From: Variovorax sp. DXTD-1 | GTDB lineage: Bacteria; Pseudomonadota; Gammaproteobacteria; Burkholderiales; Burkholderiaceae_C | DNA: 64,000 nucleotides | NCBI RefSeq assembly: GCF_003984625.1 | Contig: NZ_RWKH01000001.1 | Coordinates: 62,001-126,000 of the forward strand | Direction: 5' to 3' | Shown here: positions 37,201 through 47,156 of the stretch, piece after piece | Layout of the letters: every line of letters begins with the position of its first letter | How positions within the stretch are numbered: the first letter of the stretch is position 1 | Program-made: the position numbers and the translations under genes | Notes under the pieces: generated by a model | What the model saw: the letters and a program-made list of their open reading frames with translations, nothing else | Databases searched by the model: none | Told to the model about the DNA's origin: nothing

Positions 37201-39303
37201 ATGACGAGGTTGATGGCGGGGCGCAAGGTCGCATCGGTGCTGGCAGGATGCATGGCAATTTATGTGCATCAGCAGGTTTTGGCCCAAGCCCCGGCTCCCG
37301 GCGCGTTGCCGGAAATCAGGGTCGATGCAAGCGCAGAGGCCGAAACCGCCACTTCGCCGGTGATCGGCTATCGCGCGAGAAACGCGGCCACCGCCACCAA
37401 GACCGACACACCGCTTTCCGAAACCCCCCAGTCCGTTACCGTGGTTACGCGCGACCAGATGGTGGACCAGGGCGCGGGCAATCTGCAGGACGCGCTCAAC
37501 TACGCAGCCGGCGTGCGCTCCGACGCCTACGGCCTCGACTCGCGGACCGACTCGGTGCGCATTCGCGGCGCCACTCCCGACATTTACCTGGACGGCCTGC
37601 GCCAGTCCTACGGCTACTACACCAGCACCACGCGCACCGAGCCCTACACGCTGGAGCGGCTCGAAGTGCTGCGCGGCCCCTCGGGCATGCTGTTCGGCGC
37701 CGGCACTGCCGCGGGCGTGGTCAACATGGTGAGCAAGCGCCCGCTGCAAGAAGCGCAGCGCGAGGTAGGCGTGCAGTTCGGCAGCTTCGGGCGCAAGCAG
37801 ATCCAGGCCGACCTGACCGGCCCGCTGAATGCGGACGGCTCGCTGTCTTACCGGCTGATCGCGTTGCAGCGCAAGTCGGACACGCAGGTCGATTACGTGC
37901 CCGACGACCGCAGCGTCATTGCGCCTTCGTTGACGTGGCGGCCCAGTGCGGCAACCTCGCTCACGCTGCAAGGCCTGTACCAAAAGGACAAGAGCGGCAG
38001 CAGCTCGCAATTCTTCCCGTGGTCGGGCACGTTGCTGCCGAACCCGAACGGACGCATTCCCACCAGCCGCTTCATCGGTGAGCCGGGCTTCGACTACTAC
38101 GACAGCGAGCGCAAGACCTTCGGCTGGCAGTTCGAGCACAAGTTCAACGAGAACTGGACCTTGCGGCAGAACTTCCGCTATGCGCAAAACGAAAACGACA
38201 ACCGCTACCACTACGGCGCGGCCTTCAGCGGTGCCGAAAGCTGGGACGCGACGGACCCGATCTTCAGGCGCGTGCTGGGACGCTATTACGACAGCTACCT
38301 GACGCGCAACCGCACGCAGACGCTCGACAACCATGTCGAGGGCCATTTCCAGACCGGCGCGCTCAAGCACACGCTGCTCGTGGGCGCGGACTTCGCGCGC
38401 CAGCGCGAAAACGTCTGGGGCGGAACCACGTACGACACCATCGACGCCTACGCGCCTGTGTATGGCCACGTCGACATGCCCGTGCGCGATGCGCGGCCGC
38501 GCACCCGGCAGCGCCAGAACGGCTTCTATCTGCAGGACCAGATGAAGCTCGACAACTGGATCTTCGTGGCGGGCCTGCGCCACGACAAGGCCGTTTCGAG
38601 CGCAGAGGGCAGCGACGCCGAGAAGAGCAGCGCAACCACCAAGCGCTTCGGCGTGATGTACGCCATGCCTTCTGGCTGGTCGCCGTACCTGAGCTACAGC
38701 GAATCGTTCACGCCGCAGTCGCCGCGCAACGGGCAGATCTTCACGCCTTTGCGCGGTGAGCAATGGGAAGCCGGCGTGAAGTACGAGCCGAAGGACCGCG
38801 CACTGGCGTTCAGCGCGGCGGTGTACGACCTGCGCGAGAAGAACCAGATCACTTCGCCGTCCATGAATGTGTACACGCAAGTCGGCAAGACCAAGACCCA
38901 GGGCGTGGAGCTCGAGGCCAAGGGCTCGATCGGCTCGAATCTCGACCTGATTGCGCACTACAACTACACCGATGCCGACGAACTGATCGAGGGCCTGCCC
39001 AAGCACCAGGCGAGCATCTGGGCCAAGTACCGCTTCTCGATCGGCGGGCTCAGCGGGTTCTCGGCCGGCGCGGGCGTGCGCATGATGAGCTCGTTCCGCG
39101 ACCTGCAATCCGGCGTGGGCCCGCGGGTGCCGGGCGTGACGTTGCTCGATGCCGTGTTTGCCTACGAAAATGCCAGTTGGCGCTATGCGCTCAACATCAA
39201 CAACCTGACGGACAAGACTTACTTCAGCACCTGCCTTTCGCGCGGTGACTGCTGGTATGGCGCGCGCCGCAGCGTGGTGGCAAGCGCAACCTACCGCTTT
39301 TGA
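37201..39303 (+). CDS. TonB-dependent siderophore receptor
   Basis: This outer-membrane receptor of about 700 residues has a signal peptide ending VLAQA, a TonB-box/plug region (ETPQSVTVVTRDQMVDQGAGNL), RIRGATPDIYLDG, and RLEVLRGPSGMLFGAGTAAGVVN, all standard for ferric-siderophore receptors (FhuE/FpvA-like, TIGR01783 type). The last residue is Phe after ATYR, the barrel-assembly signal. I chose the ATG at 37201 because GGAGCAGGA precedes it; an ATG at 37180 is also in frame. It is followed by a PepSY reductase-like gene, together forming an iron-uptake operon probably under Fur. The siderophore is not known. Confidence 0.93.
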   Translation: MTRLMAGRKVASVLAGCMAIYVHQQVLAQAPAPGALPEIRVDASAEAETATSPVIGYRARNAATATKTDTPLSETPQSVTVVTRDQMVDQGAGNLQDALNYAAGVRSDAYGLDSRTDSVRIRGATPDIYLDGLRQSYGYYTSTTRTEPYTLERLEVLRGPSGMLFGAGTAAGVVNMVSKRPLQEAQREVGVQFGSFGRKQIQADLTGPLNADGSLSYRLIALQRKSDTQVDYVPDDRSVIAPSLTWRPSAATSLTLQGLYQKDKSGSSSQFFPWSGTLLPNPNGRIPTSRFIGEPGFDYYDSERKTFGWQFEHKFNENWTLRQNFRYAQNENDNRYHYGAAFSGAESWDATDPIFRRVLGRYYDSYLTRNRTQTLDNHVEGHFQTGALKHTLLVGADFARQRENVWGGTTYDTIDAYAPVYGHVDMPVRDARPRTRQRQNGFYLQDQMKLDNWIFVAGLRHDKAVSSAEGSDAEKSSATTKRFGVMYAMPSGWSPYLSYSESFTPQSPRNGQIFTPLRGEQWEAGVKYEPKDRALAFSAAVYDLREKNQITSPSMNVYTQVGKTKTQGVELEAKGSIGSNLDLIAHYNYTDADELIEGLPKHQASIWAKYRFSIGGLSGFSAGAGVRMMSSFRDLQSGVGPRVPGVTLLDAVFAYENASWRYALNINNLTDKTYFSTCLSRGDCWYGARRSVVASATYRF

Positions 39304-39333
39304 TATTTCTCTTTCGATGGGAGCAGTGACGAC

Positions 39334-40536
39334 ATGATGAACAGCCGAAAGATCAAGGCCTGGGCCTGGGTGCACAAGTGGAGCAGCCTGGTCTGCACCG
39401 TGTTCATGCTGTTGCTGTGCATTACCGGCCTGCCGCTGATCTTTCATCACGAGATCGGCCACTTGCTGGGCACCGAGGTCGAGTCGCCCAAGATGCCCGC
39501 GGGCACGCCACGCGTGAGCATGGACCGCGTGCTCGAAACGGCGCGCGCCAAGCACCCCGACCGCGTGGTGCAGTTCGTCTCCCAGCCCGAGGACGATGAT
39601 GGCCTGTGGTTCGTTACGCTCACGCCAACGCCTGAACCTACCGACGACTTCAAGTCGGTGGCGGTCGATGCGCGTACCGGCGCCGTGCTTGCGCAGCCCA
39701 AGTTCAACGAAGGCTTCATGTACGTGATGTTCAAGCTGCACGTCGACTTGTTCGCCGGGCTGGCCGGCAAGCTGTTCCTGGGCTTCATGGGATTGCTGCT
39801 GCTCGTCGCCATCGTCTCGGGCGTGGTGCTCTATGCGCCGTTCATGCGCAAGCTCGACTTCGGCACGGTGCGGCGCGAGAAGCGGCCACGCCTCAAGTGG
39901 CTCGATCTGCATAACCTGCTGGGCATCGTCACGCTGGTGTGGGTGTTCGTGGTGGGTGCCACCGGCATGATCAACACTTGGGCTGACCTGCTCATCAAGT
40001 ACTGGCAGTACGACCAGCTCAGCGCGCTCCTGGCCCCCTACAAGAACGAGCCGATCGTGCCCGTGGCCGAGCGCGGTTCGGTGCAGCGTTCGATGGAGGT
40101 CGCGCTCCAGCAGGCGCCGGACATGAAGCTGTCGTTCATCGCGTTTCCGGGTACTTCGTTCTCGAGCCCGCACCACACCACCTTCTTCCTGCGCGGCAAC
40201 GAGCCTTTCACCTCCAAGCTGCTCAAGCCGGTGCTGGTCGATGCCAAGACCGCCCAGGTGACGGCCTCGCCCGACATGCCTTGGTACCTGACGGCGCTGC
40301 TCGTGTCGCAGCCGTTGCACTTCGGCGACTACGGAGGCATGCCGATGCAGATCATCTGGGCGCTGCTCGACATTGCCACCATCATCGTGCTGGGCAGCGG
40401 GCTCTACCTGTGGCTCAAGCGCGGCAACACCGTGCCGGCACCGGCCGCGCCGACAGCTGCGGGCAGTGCAGGGCGAGCGCCGCAGCATGGCGGCCAGCAG
40501 CCTGACCCGGCCCCGGCCATGAAGGTGCAGGCATGA
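39334..40536 (+). CDS. PepSY-associated transmembrane protein (siderophore-reductase-like)
   Basis: The 400-residue inner-membrane protein has about four transmembrane helices (first about residues 17-35, FMLLLCITGLPLIFHHEIGH; last about 345-365) and a large periplasmic region with PepSY repeats. Several membrane-adjacent His residues could hold haem. Proteins of this type are paired with siderophore receptors and are thought to reduce or process the ferric-siderophore in the periplasm (FoxB-like). It follows the receptor by 30 bases. The C-terminal tail is Ala/Pro-rich. Its stop overlaps the next small gene. Confidence 0.9.
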   Translation: MMNSRKIKAWAWVHKWSSLVCTVFMLLLCITGLPLIFHHEIGHLLGTEVESPKMPAGTPRVSMDRVLETARAKHPDRVVQFVSQPEDDDGLWFVTLTPTPEPTDDFKSVAVDARTGAVLAQPKFNEGFMYVMFKLHVDLFAGLAGKLFLGFMGLLLLVAIVSGVVLYAPFMRKLDFGTVRREKRPRLKWLDLHNLLGIVTLVWVFVVGATGMINTWADLLIKYWQYDQLSALLAPYKNEPIVPVAERGSVQRSMEVALQQAPDMKLSFIAFPGTSFSSPHHTTFFLRGNEPFTSKLLKPVLVDAKTAQVTASPDMPWYLTALLVSQPLHFGDYGGMPMQIIWALLDIATIIVLGSGLYLWLKRGNTVPAPAAPTAAGSAGRAPQHGGQQPDPAPAMKVQA

Positions 40537-40712
40537 AGCCCCGCCACGCGTTCCGGCGCATGTGGGGCTGGCCGATCGTGCTGGGCGTGCTGACGTCCAT
40601 CGGCCTCATTTCCGCGCTGTTCAGCGACGGCGGCTTGGGCGACATGCTCGCCTGGTTCGCACTGGGCATTCCTGTTGCCGTGTGCGCCTGGTACGGCTGG
40701 CGCAGAACCTGA
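40533..40712 (+). CDS. Small 59-residue membrane protein of the iron operon
   Basis: The frame begins MKPRHAFRRMWGWPIVLGV and ends CAWYGWRRT. It has two hydrophobic segments (about residues 12-29 and 39-55) with positively charged ends, predicting a two-helix membrane protein. The ATG overlaps the preceding stop (ATGA), so translation is coupled to the PepSY protein. Similar tiny membrane proteins commonly end PepSY/siderophore operons. It may help assemble or stabilise the reductase; its function is unproven. Confidence 0.8.
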   Translation: MKPRHAFRRMWGWPIVLGVLTSIGLISALFSDGGLGDMLAWFALGIPVAVCAWYGWRRT

Positions 40713-40796
40713 GCTCAGAACCCGGGCTGGCTGCTTCGGCCCGCGCGGGTTGTTGCTAGTACGAGCAGCGCCGCGCGCCGACGCAGAATCGGCGCG

Positions 40797-42941
40797 ATGA
40801 TGAAGCCCACACTCGCCGCCACCGCCACTGCCGTCCGCTTGCTGCTGCTGGGGGCTCCGCTCGCCGCACACGCGCAACAAGCGACTCCTCCAGAAGCCGA
40901 CCGCGGCCGCCTGCCCGAAGTGACGGTGTCCACGCCGCGCGGCGAGGTCGCGCCCTTCAACGTGCCGGGTTCGGTCGATCGCGTCGAAGGCGCGGAGATG
41001 CGTGACAACCGGCTGCAGGTCAACTTGTCCGAAAGCCTGGGCGGCGTTCCGGGCCTGCAGGTGCAGAACCGCATGAACTATGCGCAAGACCTGCAGCTCT
41101 CGATCCGCGGCTTCGGTGCGCGCTCCACCTTCGGGGTGCGGGGCGTGCGGCTGTATGTCGACGGCATTCCCGCCACGCTGCCCGATGGCCAGGGCCAGAC
41201 TTCCAACATCGACATCGGCTCGCTCGATCGCGTCGAGATCCTGCGAGGACCGTTCTCGGCGCTCTACGGCAACTCTTCGGGCGGCGTGCTGCAGGCCTTC
41301 ACCGCGTCGGGCGAGGGCGCGCCGCGGCTTTCGTACTCGGCGGCCGGCGGGAGCTTCGGCACCTGGCGGCAGTCGCTGCAGGCCAGCGGATCGCAAGGCG
41401 CAATCGACTACCTGTTGAACGCCAGCCGCTTCCAGACCGAGGGCTGGCGCGAGCACAGCGCGGCGCGGCGCGACATCGCCAACGGCAAGATCGGCATCGC
41501 ACTGGACAACGGCGATAAGCTCACGCTGGTGCTCAACAGCGTGCGCATCAGCGCGCAAGACCCGCTGGGCCTCACGGCCGACCAGTACGCGCTGGCGCCA
41601 CGCAGCGCGGCGCTGGCCACGCAGTTCGACACGCGCAAGACGGTCGAGCAGACGCAGGCGGGCCTGCTCTACGAACGGCGCGTGGGTGCTTCGCAGTCGC
41701 TGCGGCTCATGGCGTACGGCGGCGAGCGCAAGACCGTGCAGTACCAGTCGATTCCGCTCGGCCCTCAACAGAATCCGCTGCATGCGGGCGGCGTAATCGA
41801 TCTGTCGCGCCAGTACGGCGGGGTCGATCTGCGCTGGACCGCCGCATTGCAGATGGCCGACCGGCCGCTCGATCTTGTCGTGGGCCTTGGCTACGACAGC
41901 CTGCGCGAGCAGCGCCGCGGCTACGAGAACTACCTCGGCCGCGTAGCCTCGCCCGTGCTGGGCGTGCAAGGCCGCCTGCGGCGCAGCGAGCGCAATGAGG
42001 TCTGGAATCTCGATCCCTATGCACAAGCCACATGGCGCCTGGCCGAGCAGTGGACGCTGGAAGCCGGCGTGCGCCGAAGCAGCGTGCATTTCGATTCGCA
42101 GGACCGCTACATCGTGGGCGCGAACCGCGACGATAGTGGCAGCGCGCGCTACAGCAAGACGCTCCCGGTCGCCTCGCTGCGCTACCAGGCAACGCCGGAC
42201 CTGGCGCTCTACGGCTCGATCGGCCGCGGCTTCGAGACGCCCACGCTCAACGAACTCTCGTACCGGGCGGGCGGTGCCAGCGGGCTCAACTTTGCCTTGC
42301 GGCCCTCGGTCAACGACAGCCTGGAAGTAGGTGCCAAGGCAAGGCTGGGTGGAGGCCTGCTGACGGCCGCGTTGTTCCAGACCCGCACGCGAGACGAGAT
42401 CGTGACCGATACCAACAGCGGCGGCCGCGCCACCTTCCAGAATGCGGGCCGCACGCGGCGCAACGGCTTTGAGCTGGCCTGGCAGCATGAAACGGCCAAC
42501 CACTGGCGCACGCAGCTGGCCTACACCTGGCTCGACGCACGCTACCGCGATGCCTTCTGCTCGCCGTCGCCCTGTGCGGCATCCAACACCGTGGCGGCGG
42601 GCAACCGCATTCCGGGCATTGCACGGCAATCGCTCTTTGCATCGCTCGGCTGGGTGCCGCCCGAAGGCTGGCGGGCCGGCGCCGAGGTGCGCGCGCTGGG
42701 CCGCATGCAGGCGAACGACGTCAACACCGCCAGCGCGCCGGGCTACGCGGTCGCTGCGCTCTACGCCGGCTATTTGAAGAAGTGGGCGCGTTGGGAGTTC
42801 AACGCCTTTGCGCGGGTCGACAATCTGTTCGACCGCCGCTACATAGGGTCGGTCATCGTCAACGAGGGCAATGCGCGCTATTACGAGCCCGCGCCGGGCC
42901 GCAACTGGACGGTGGGCCTGAGCGGCGCTTACCGCTTCTGA
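40797..42941 (+). CDS. TonB-dependent receptor, YncD/PqqU-like
   Basis: This outer-membrane receptor has 714 residues. A signal peptide ends AAHAQQ, followed by a plug with LQLSIRGFGARSTFGVRGVR and LYVDGIPATLPDGQGQTSNI, a segment strongly reminiscent of E. coli YncD (PqqU, the PQQ receptor). The barrel ends in GLSGAYRF with the terminal Phe. It is a different branch from the siderophore receptor at 37201 and starts 84 bases after the small gene; it may have its own promoter. The ligand could be PQQ, a citrate-like ferric complex or another small molecule. Confidence 0.88.
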   Translation: MMKPTLAATATAVRLLLLGAPLAAHAQQATPPEADRGRLPEVTVSTPRGEVAPFNVPGSVDRVEGAEMRDNRLQVNLSESLGGVPGLQVQNRMNYAQDLQLSIRGFGARSTFGVRGVRLYVDGIPATLPDGQGQTSNIDIGSLDRVEILRGPFSALYGNSSGGVLQAFTASGEGAPRLSYSAAGGSFGTWRQSLQASGSQGAIDYLLNASRFQTEGWREHSAARRDIANGKIGIALDNGDKLTLVLNSVRISAQDPLGLTADQYALAPRSAALATQFDTRKTVEQTQAGLLYERRVGASQSLRLMAYGGERKTVQYQSIPLGPQQNPLHAGGVIDLSRQYGGVDLRWTAALQMADRPLDLVVGLGYDSLREQRRGYENYLGRVASPVLGVQGRLRRSERNEVWNLDPYAQATWRLAEQWTLEAGVRRSSVHFDSQDRYIVGANRDDSGSARYSKTLPVASLRYQATPDLALYGSIGRGFETPTLNELSYRAGGASGLNFALRPSVNDSLEVGAKARLGGGLLTAALFQTRTRDEIVTDTNSGGRATFQNAGRTRRNGFELAWQHETANHWRTQLAYTWLDARYRDAFCSPSPCAASNTVAAGNRIPGIARQSLFASLGWVPPEGWRAGAEVRALGRMQANDVNTASAPGYAVAALYAGYLKKWARWEFNAFARVDNLFDRRYIGSVIVNEGNARYYEPAPGRNWTVGLSGAYRF

Positions 42942-42959
42942 CCCGCCGCCCTGTGGTCT

Positions 42960-44144
42960 TTACTTGAGGCCCGCCGCAGCGCGCAGAGCAGCGGCTTGGG
43001 TGGTGGCTTCCCAGGTGAACTCGGGCTCTTCGCGGCCGAAGTGGCCGTAGGCCGCGGTCTTCTGGTAGATCGGGCGCAGCAGGTCGAGCATCTGGATGAT
43101 GCCCTTCGGACGCAGGTCGAAGAACTCGCGCACGAGTTCGGCGATCTTGTCGTCGGGAATCACGCCGGTGCCTTCGGTATAGACCGTGATGTTCATCGGC
43201 TGCGCCACGCCGATGGCGTAGGCCACCTGGATCTGGCACTGGCGCGCCAGGCCGGCCGCCACGATGTTCTTGGCCACGTAGCGCGCGGCGTAGGCGGCCG
43301 AGCGGTCGACCTTGGACGGGTCCTTGCCCGAGAACGCGCCGCCGCCGTGCGGGCAGGCGCCGCCGTAGGTGTCGACGATGATCTTGCGGCCGGTCAGGCC
43401 GCAATCGCCCTGCGGACCGCCGATGACGAAGCGCCCGGTCGGGTTGATCAGGTAGCGCGTGTTCTGCAGCCATTCCTTCGGCAGCACGGGCTTGATGATC
43501 TCCTCGATGATGGCTTCGTTGAACGAAGCCTTCATCTTGGTGGGCGTTTCGCTCTGGTCGGGGCTGTGCTGGGTGGAGAGCACCACGGTGTCGATGCTAT
43601 GCGGCTTGCCGTCCACGTAGCGCATCGTCACCTGGCTCTTGGCGTCGGGGCGCAGGAAGGGCAGGCGGCCGTCCTTGCGCAGCTGGGCCTGGCGCTCGAC
43701 GAGGCGGTGCGCGTAGTAGATGGGCGCAGGCATCAGCTCGGGGGTTTCGTCGCAGGCGTAGCCGAACATCAGGCCCTGGTCGCCAGCGCCGGTGTTCAGG
43801 TGGTCGTCGCTGGCGTGGTCCACGCCCTGGGCAATGTCGTTGGACTGCTTGTCATAGCAGACCATCACCGCGCAGCCCTTGTAGTCGATGCCGTAGTCGG
43901 TGTTGTCGTAGCCGATGCGCTTGATGGTGTCGCGCGCCACCTGGATGTAGTCGACGTGCGCGTTGGTGGTGATTTCGCCCGCGAGCACCACCAGGCCGGT
44001 GTTGGTCAGCGTTTCGGCGGCCACGCGGCTGCGTGGGTCCTGCTCGAAGATCGCGTCCAGGATGGCGTCCGAGATCTGGTCGGCGACCTTGTCGGGGTGG
44101 CCTTCGGAAACGGATTCGGACGTGAAGAGGAAGTCGTTCGCCAT
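42960..44144 (-). CDS. metK: S-adenosylmethionine synthase
   Basis: MetK makes S-adenosylmethionine from ATP and methionine. The 394-residue enzyme begins [22 protein letters not shown] and has the signatures [12 protein letters not shown] and [16 protein letters not shown]. The ATG at 44144 has an AAGGAG site; the longer frame upstream is not supported. It is convergent with the TonB receptor (18 bases between stops) and divergent from the acyltransferase genes. The 220-base upstream region shows no clear riboswitch. Confidence 0.98.
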   Translation of the reverse strand: MANDFLFTSESVSEGHPDKVADQISDAILDAIFEQDPRSRVAAETLTNTGLVVLAGEITTNAHVDYIQVARDTIKRIGYDNTDYGIDYKGCAVMVCYDKQSNDIAQGVDHASDDHLNTGAGDQGLMFGYACDETPELMPAPIYYAHRLVERQAQLRKDGRLPFLRPDAKSQVTMRYVDGKPHSIDTVVLSTQHSPDQSETPTKMKASFNEAIIEEIIKPVLPKEWLQNTRYLINPTGRFVIGGPQGDCGLTGRKIIVDTYGGACPHGGGAFSGKDPSKVDRSAAYAARYVAKNIVAAGLARQCQIQVAYAIGVAQPMNITVYTEGTGVIPDDKIAELVREFFDLRPKGIIQMLDLLRPIYQKTAAYGHFGREEPEFTWEATTQAAALRAAAGLK

Positions 44145-44364
44145 TTTGTTCAAAGCTCCTTGAAGTGATTTGGCGCGTTGCCAACTCTGCGGAGCCCTGG
44201 CGAACGCTTTAGCAGATGCCGACGAATCGGCGGGGCACAATCGCCTTTGCGCTTGTGTTTGTCGCCCTGCAAGTTGTTCCGTAACTCGGCGACAATTTGC
44301 ATTCTATTCGAGCCGCGCCAAATCGTGCGCGCGCGTCCTGGTATTCACTCCCTGTTGTCAGCCC

Positions 44365-45264
44365 ATGGTCACCCTGTTCCGCCTGCTTGCCCGCATACCG
44401 ATGCCGCTGATGCATCGGCTGGGCGCGCTGCTTGGCTGGATGGTCTGGTGGTGCGCGCCCGATTACCGCCGCCGTTTCAAGGCCAATGCCGAAAACGCGG
44501 GCTTCACGCCCGACCAGTACCGCCCCGCCATCGCCGCCGCCGGCCAGATGGCCGCCGAGCTGCCCTGGCTCTGGCTGCGCCCGCAGGGCGAAAGCGTGCT
44601 GCGGCGCGTGGTGCGCTGGGAAGGCGTCGAGGCATTCGAGGCCGCCATGCAGGCAAAGAAGGGCGTGATCCTGGTGGCGCCGCATCTGGGCAGCTGGGAG
44701 ATGTGCGGCCAGGCCATCGGCGAGCGCTTTCTAAAGGCCTACGGACCGATCACCGCGCTGTTTCGCCCCGCGCGCAAGAAATGGATGGCCGAGCTGATTG
44801 CCGCGGGCTCGCGTGACCGGCCCGGCCTGCAAACGCTGCCGACCAACAACACCGGCGTGCGCGGCCTCATCCGCACGCTGCGCAGCGGCGGCTACACCGG
44901 CATCCTGCCCGACCAGGTGCCGCCAGCGGGGCAGGGTGTCTGGGCACCCTTCCTCGGCCGGCCGGCCTACACCATGACGCTGCTGCCGCGCCTCGCGCAG
45001 CAGACTGGCGCCGCCTGCTTCCTGAGCGTGTGCGAAAGGCTGCCGCGCGGTGCGGGCTACGTGATTCGCTTCGAACCCATCGTGGGCACGGCGCTCACCG
45101 ATCCCAAGGCGTCCATCGAAGATGCCGCCGCTGCAATGAACGACGCCATCGGCCGCTTGATCCACAGCCTGCCCGGCCAATACGTGTGGGACTACGCACG
45201 CTACAAGGAGCCGCGCGGCGAGACCGTGGTGGCGGCTGCGGCCAATGGGGAGCAGGCGCAATGA
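44365..45264 (+). CDS. Lipid A biosynthesis acyltransferase (LpxL/HtrB family), first copy
   Basis: The 299-residue inner-membrane enzyme adds a secondary acyl chain to lipid A. The catalytic HX4E motif is HLGSWE within LVAPHLGSWEMCG (about residues 107-119). It starts MVTLFRLLARIPMPLMHRLG with an N-terminal membrane anchor. Its stop overlaps the start of a second homologue, so the pair is co-translated. Which copy adds which chain cannot be told from sequence. The metK-divergent position is common in Burkholderiales. Confidence 0.93.
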   Translation: MVTLFRLLARIPMPLMHRLGALLGWMVWWCAPDYRRRFKANAENAGFTPDQYRPAIAAAGQMAAELPWLWLRPQGESVLRRVVRWEGVEAFEAAMQAKKGVILVAPHLGSWEMCGQAIGERFLKAYGPITALFRPARKKWMAELIAAGSRDRPGLQTLPTNNTGVRGLIRTLRSGGYTGILPDQVPPAGQGVWAPFLGRPAYTMTLLPRLAQQTGAACFLSVCERLPRGAGYVIRFEPIVGTALTDPKASIEDAAAAMNDAIGRLIHSLPGQYVWDYARYKEPRGETVVAAAANGEQAQ

Positions 45265-46145
45265 GTCTCGGCTCCCGACTCGGCATCGGTTTCATGCGCG
45301 CGATTGCGCCGCTGCCCCTTCCGCTGGTGCGCGGCTTCGGCGCGCTGCTGGGCCGTGTGCTGCACACCGTCGCCGTGCCGCGGCGGCGCGTGGTCGACAC
45401 CAATCTGGCGGTGTGCTTTCCCGACAAATCGGAAGCCGAACGCCGCCGCATCGCGCGCGAGACGTTTGTGTATGTGGCGCAGTCGTGGCTGGACCGAAGC
45501 TGGCTCTGGCATGCACCCGAAAAGGTGGTGGCCAGCCGGCTCAAGGTGGTGGGCTCGGCCCAGGAAATTCACGAAATTGCCGATGGCGACGAGCCGATGA
45601 TCCTGTTCGCGCCGCATTTCTACGGCCTCGATGCCGCGGCGACAGCGCTGACCATGCACACCGCCCGCCCCTCGGCCACCATCTACACGACCCAGCGCGA
45701 TCCGATGGTCGACGAATGGATTCGCGAAGGCCGCACGCGTTTCGGCAACGTGGCGGCGCTCAATCGCGTCGACGGCATCAAGCCGGTGCTCGGAGGCTTG
45801 CGCAAGGGCGGCCTCTTGTACCTGCTGCCCGACATGGACTTCGGCCGCGACCAGACCATCTTCGTGCCGTTCTACGGCGTGCAGGCGGCCACCGTGCCCT
45901 CGCTCTCGCGCTTCGCGCGGCTGGGCAAGGCCAAGGTGGTGCCGATCGTCTCCAAGCTCACCGCTGGCGGCTACGAGATCGAGGTGCTGCCGGCTTGGCA
46001 GAACTTTCCGACCGATGACGTCGAAGCCGATACGGCGCTCATGAACGAGCGGTTGCAGGGCTACATCGACAAGATGCCGTCGCAGTACTACTGGGTGCAT
46101 CGCCGCTTCAAGACGCGGCCCGAGGGCTCGCCGTCGATCTATTGA
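45261..46145 (+). CDS. Lipid A biosynthesis acyltransferase (LpxL/LpxM family), second copy
   Basis: This 294-residue homologue has HX4D in place of HX4E, in LFAPHFYGLDAAATAL. The N-terminus MSLGSRLGIGFMRAIAPLPL has a short anchor. The C-terminus QYYWVHRRFKTRP carries the conserved W-x-H-R-R-F-K element of the family. It overlaps the first copy by four bases. The two enzymes probably act one after the other on the lipid A precursor. Confidence 0.93.
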   Translation: MSLGSRLGIGFMRAIAPLPLPLVRGFGALLGRVLHTVAVPRRRVVDTNLAVCFPDKSEAERRRIARETFVYVAQSWLDRSWLWHAPEKVVASRLKVVGSAQEIHEIADGDEPMILFAPHFYGLDAAATALTMHTARPSATIYTTQRDPMVDEWIREGRTRFGNVAALNRVDGIKPVLGGLRKGGLLYLLPDMDFGRDQTIFVPFYGVQAATVPSLSRFARLGKAKVVPIVSKLTAGGYEIEVLPAWQNFPTDDVEADTALMNERLQGYIDKMPSQYYWVHRRFKTRPEGSPSIY

Positions 46146-46166
46146 AGAAGAAGCAAAGCGGCTTCT

Positions 46167-47078
46167 TCAGTTCCGCTTGAGGAAGGCTTCGATCTCGCGG
46201 GCCACGAGCTGCGGCTGCTCGTGCACGATCCAGTGCGTGGCGTTGGGTACCTTCTTGATCTCGAGCTTGGGCACGTATTCCTCCAGTCCGTCGAGCAGGC
46301 CCGGCAACAGCGCTGCGTCGTCGAGCGCCCAGAAAACAAAGGTCGGCACGTTCACCGTGAGCCGCTCGCGCGGCAGCACCGGAATGCCGTCGATGCTCTG
46401 GCCCGGCAGCGGCGGCTTCATCGGCGTGACGCGATAGAGGTTGCAGGCGCCGGTAAAGCCGGCATTCCACACCTCGCGGTACTGCTGCTTCACCTCTTCG
46501 GTGAGCCATCCGAAGCCGTCGGGGCCTGCCTTCATCAAGGTGAAGAAGGGCCACATGCGCTTGAAGTCGTCCGCCGAGAGCAGCGCTTCGGCATCGGGTC
46601 TTGCCAGGAAGTTCATGTAGGCGCTGGCTTGCTGCTGCGCCGGGTTGTTGCGCAACTCGCGCGTGAAGGTGCCGGGGTGCGGCGAGTTGATGATGACCAG
46701 CCGGCCGACCTGCTCCGGAAACGCATTGGCATAGCCCCAGCCGAAAGCGCCGCCCCAGTCGTGCGCTACCAGCGCGGCCATGGTGCCGTCGGCGCTTTCG
46801 GTGGCAACGAGCTGCTGGATGTCCTGGATCAGCAGATGGGCCTTGTACGCGGCCACGTCGGTCGGCGCGCTCGATTTCTCGAAACCGCGCAGATTGGGCG
46901 CGAGGCAGCGGTAGCCGCCGTGTTCAGGTTGGGCGAAGTGCTCGAGCAGCTCGTCCCAGATGAATGCAGCCTCCGGGAAGCCGTGGAGGAACACCATCAG
47001 CGGGCGGCCGGGCGTGCCGGTTGCGCGGCAGCTCAGCGTGGTTCCATTGGGCAGGCTGCGCTGGAACGTCTCGATCAT
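46167..47078 (-). CDS. Alpha/beta hydrolase (epoxide hydrolase/haloalkane dehalogenase-like)
   Basis: The 303-residue protein has the oxyanion HGFPEAAFIW, the nucleophile motif VAHDWGGAFGW (Asp nucleophile, epoxide-hydrolase type), the acid in FWALDDAAL and the catalytic His in ATHWIVHEQP. These features point to soluble epoxide hydrolases or fluoroacetate/haloalkane dehalogenases; the substrate is not predictable. It is a single gene on the minus strand between lpxL and engB, with an AAGGAG site before the ATG. Confidence 0.9.
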   Translation of the reverse strand: MIETFQRSLPNGTTLSCRATGTPGRPLMVFLHGFPEAAFIWDELLEHFAQPEHGGYRCLAPNLRGFEKSSAPTDVAAYKAHLLIQDIQQLVATESADGTMAALVAHDWGGAFGWGYANAFPEQVGRLVIINSPHPGTFTRELRNNPAQQQASAYMNFLARPDAEALLSADDFKRMWPFFTLMKAGPDGFGWLTEEVKQQYREVWNAGFTGACNLYRVTPMKPPLPGQSIDGIPVLPRERLTVNVPTFVFWALDDAALLPGLLDGLEEYVPKLEIKKVPNATHWIVHEQPQLVAREIEAFLKRN

Positions 47079-47156
47079 GCTTTGTCTCCTTCAACTTTCG
47101 TTGCTATTGTTTTCATAGTGGACCCTGCAGATGGGACGACAGCGAGCCGGGTTTCC

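Noticed and set aside
37174..40488. 1104-codon open frame on the minus strand
   Set aside because: It is antisense to the siderophore receptor and PepSY genes, with low-complexity composition and no recognisable family.
40404..42629. 741-codon open frame opposite the second TonB receptor
   Set aside because: It is an antisense shadow with no conserved motif.
44145..44364. SAM or SAH riboswitch upstream of metK
   Set aside because: I could not find a conserved riboswitch core or a convincing multi-stem fold by eye; only short GC stems are present.
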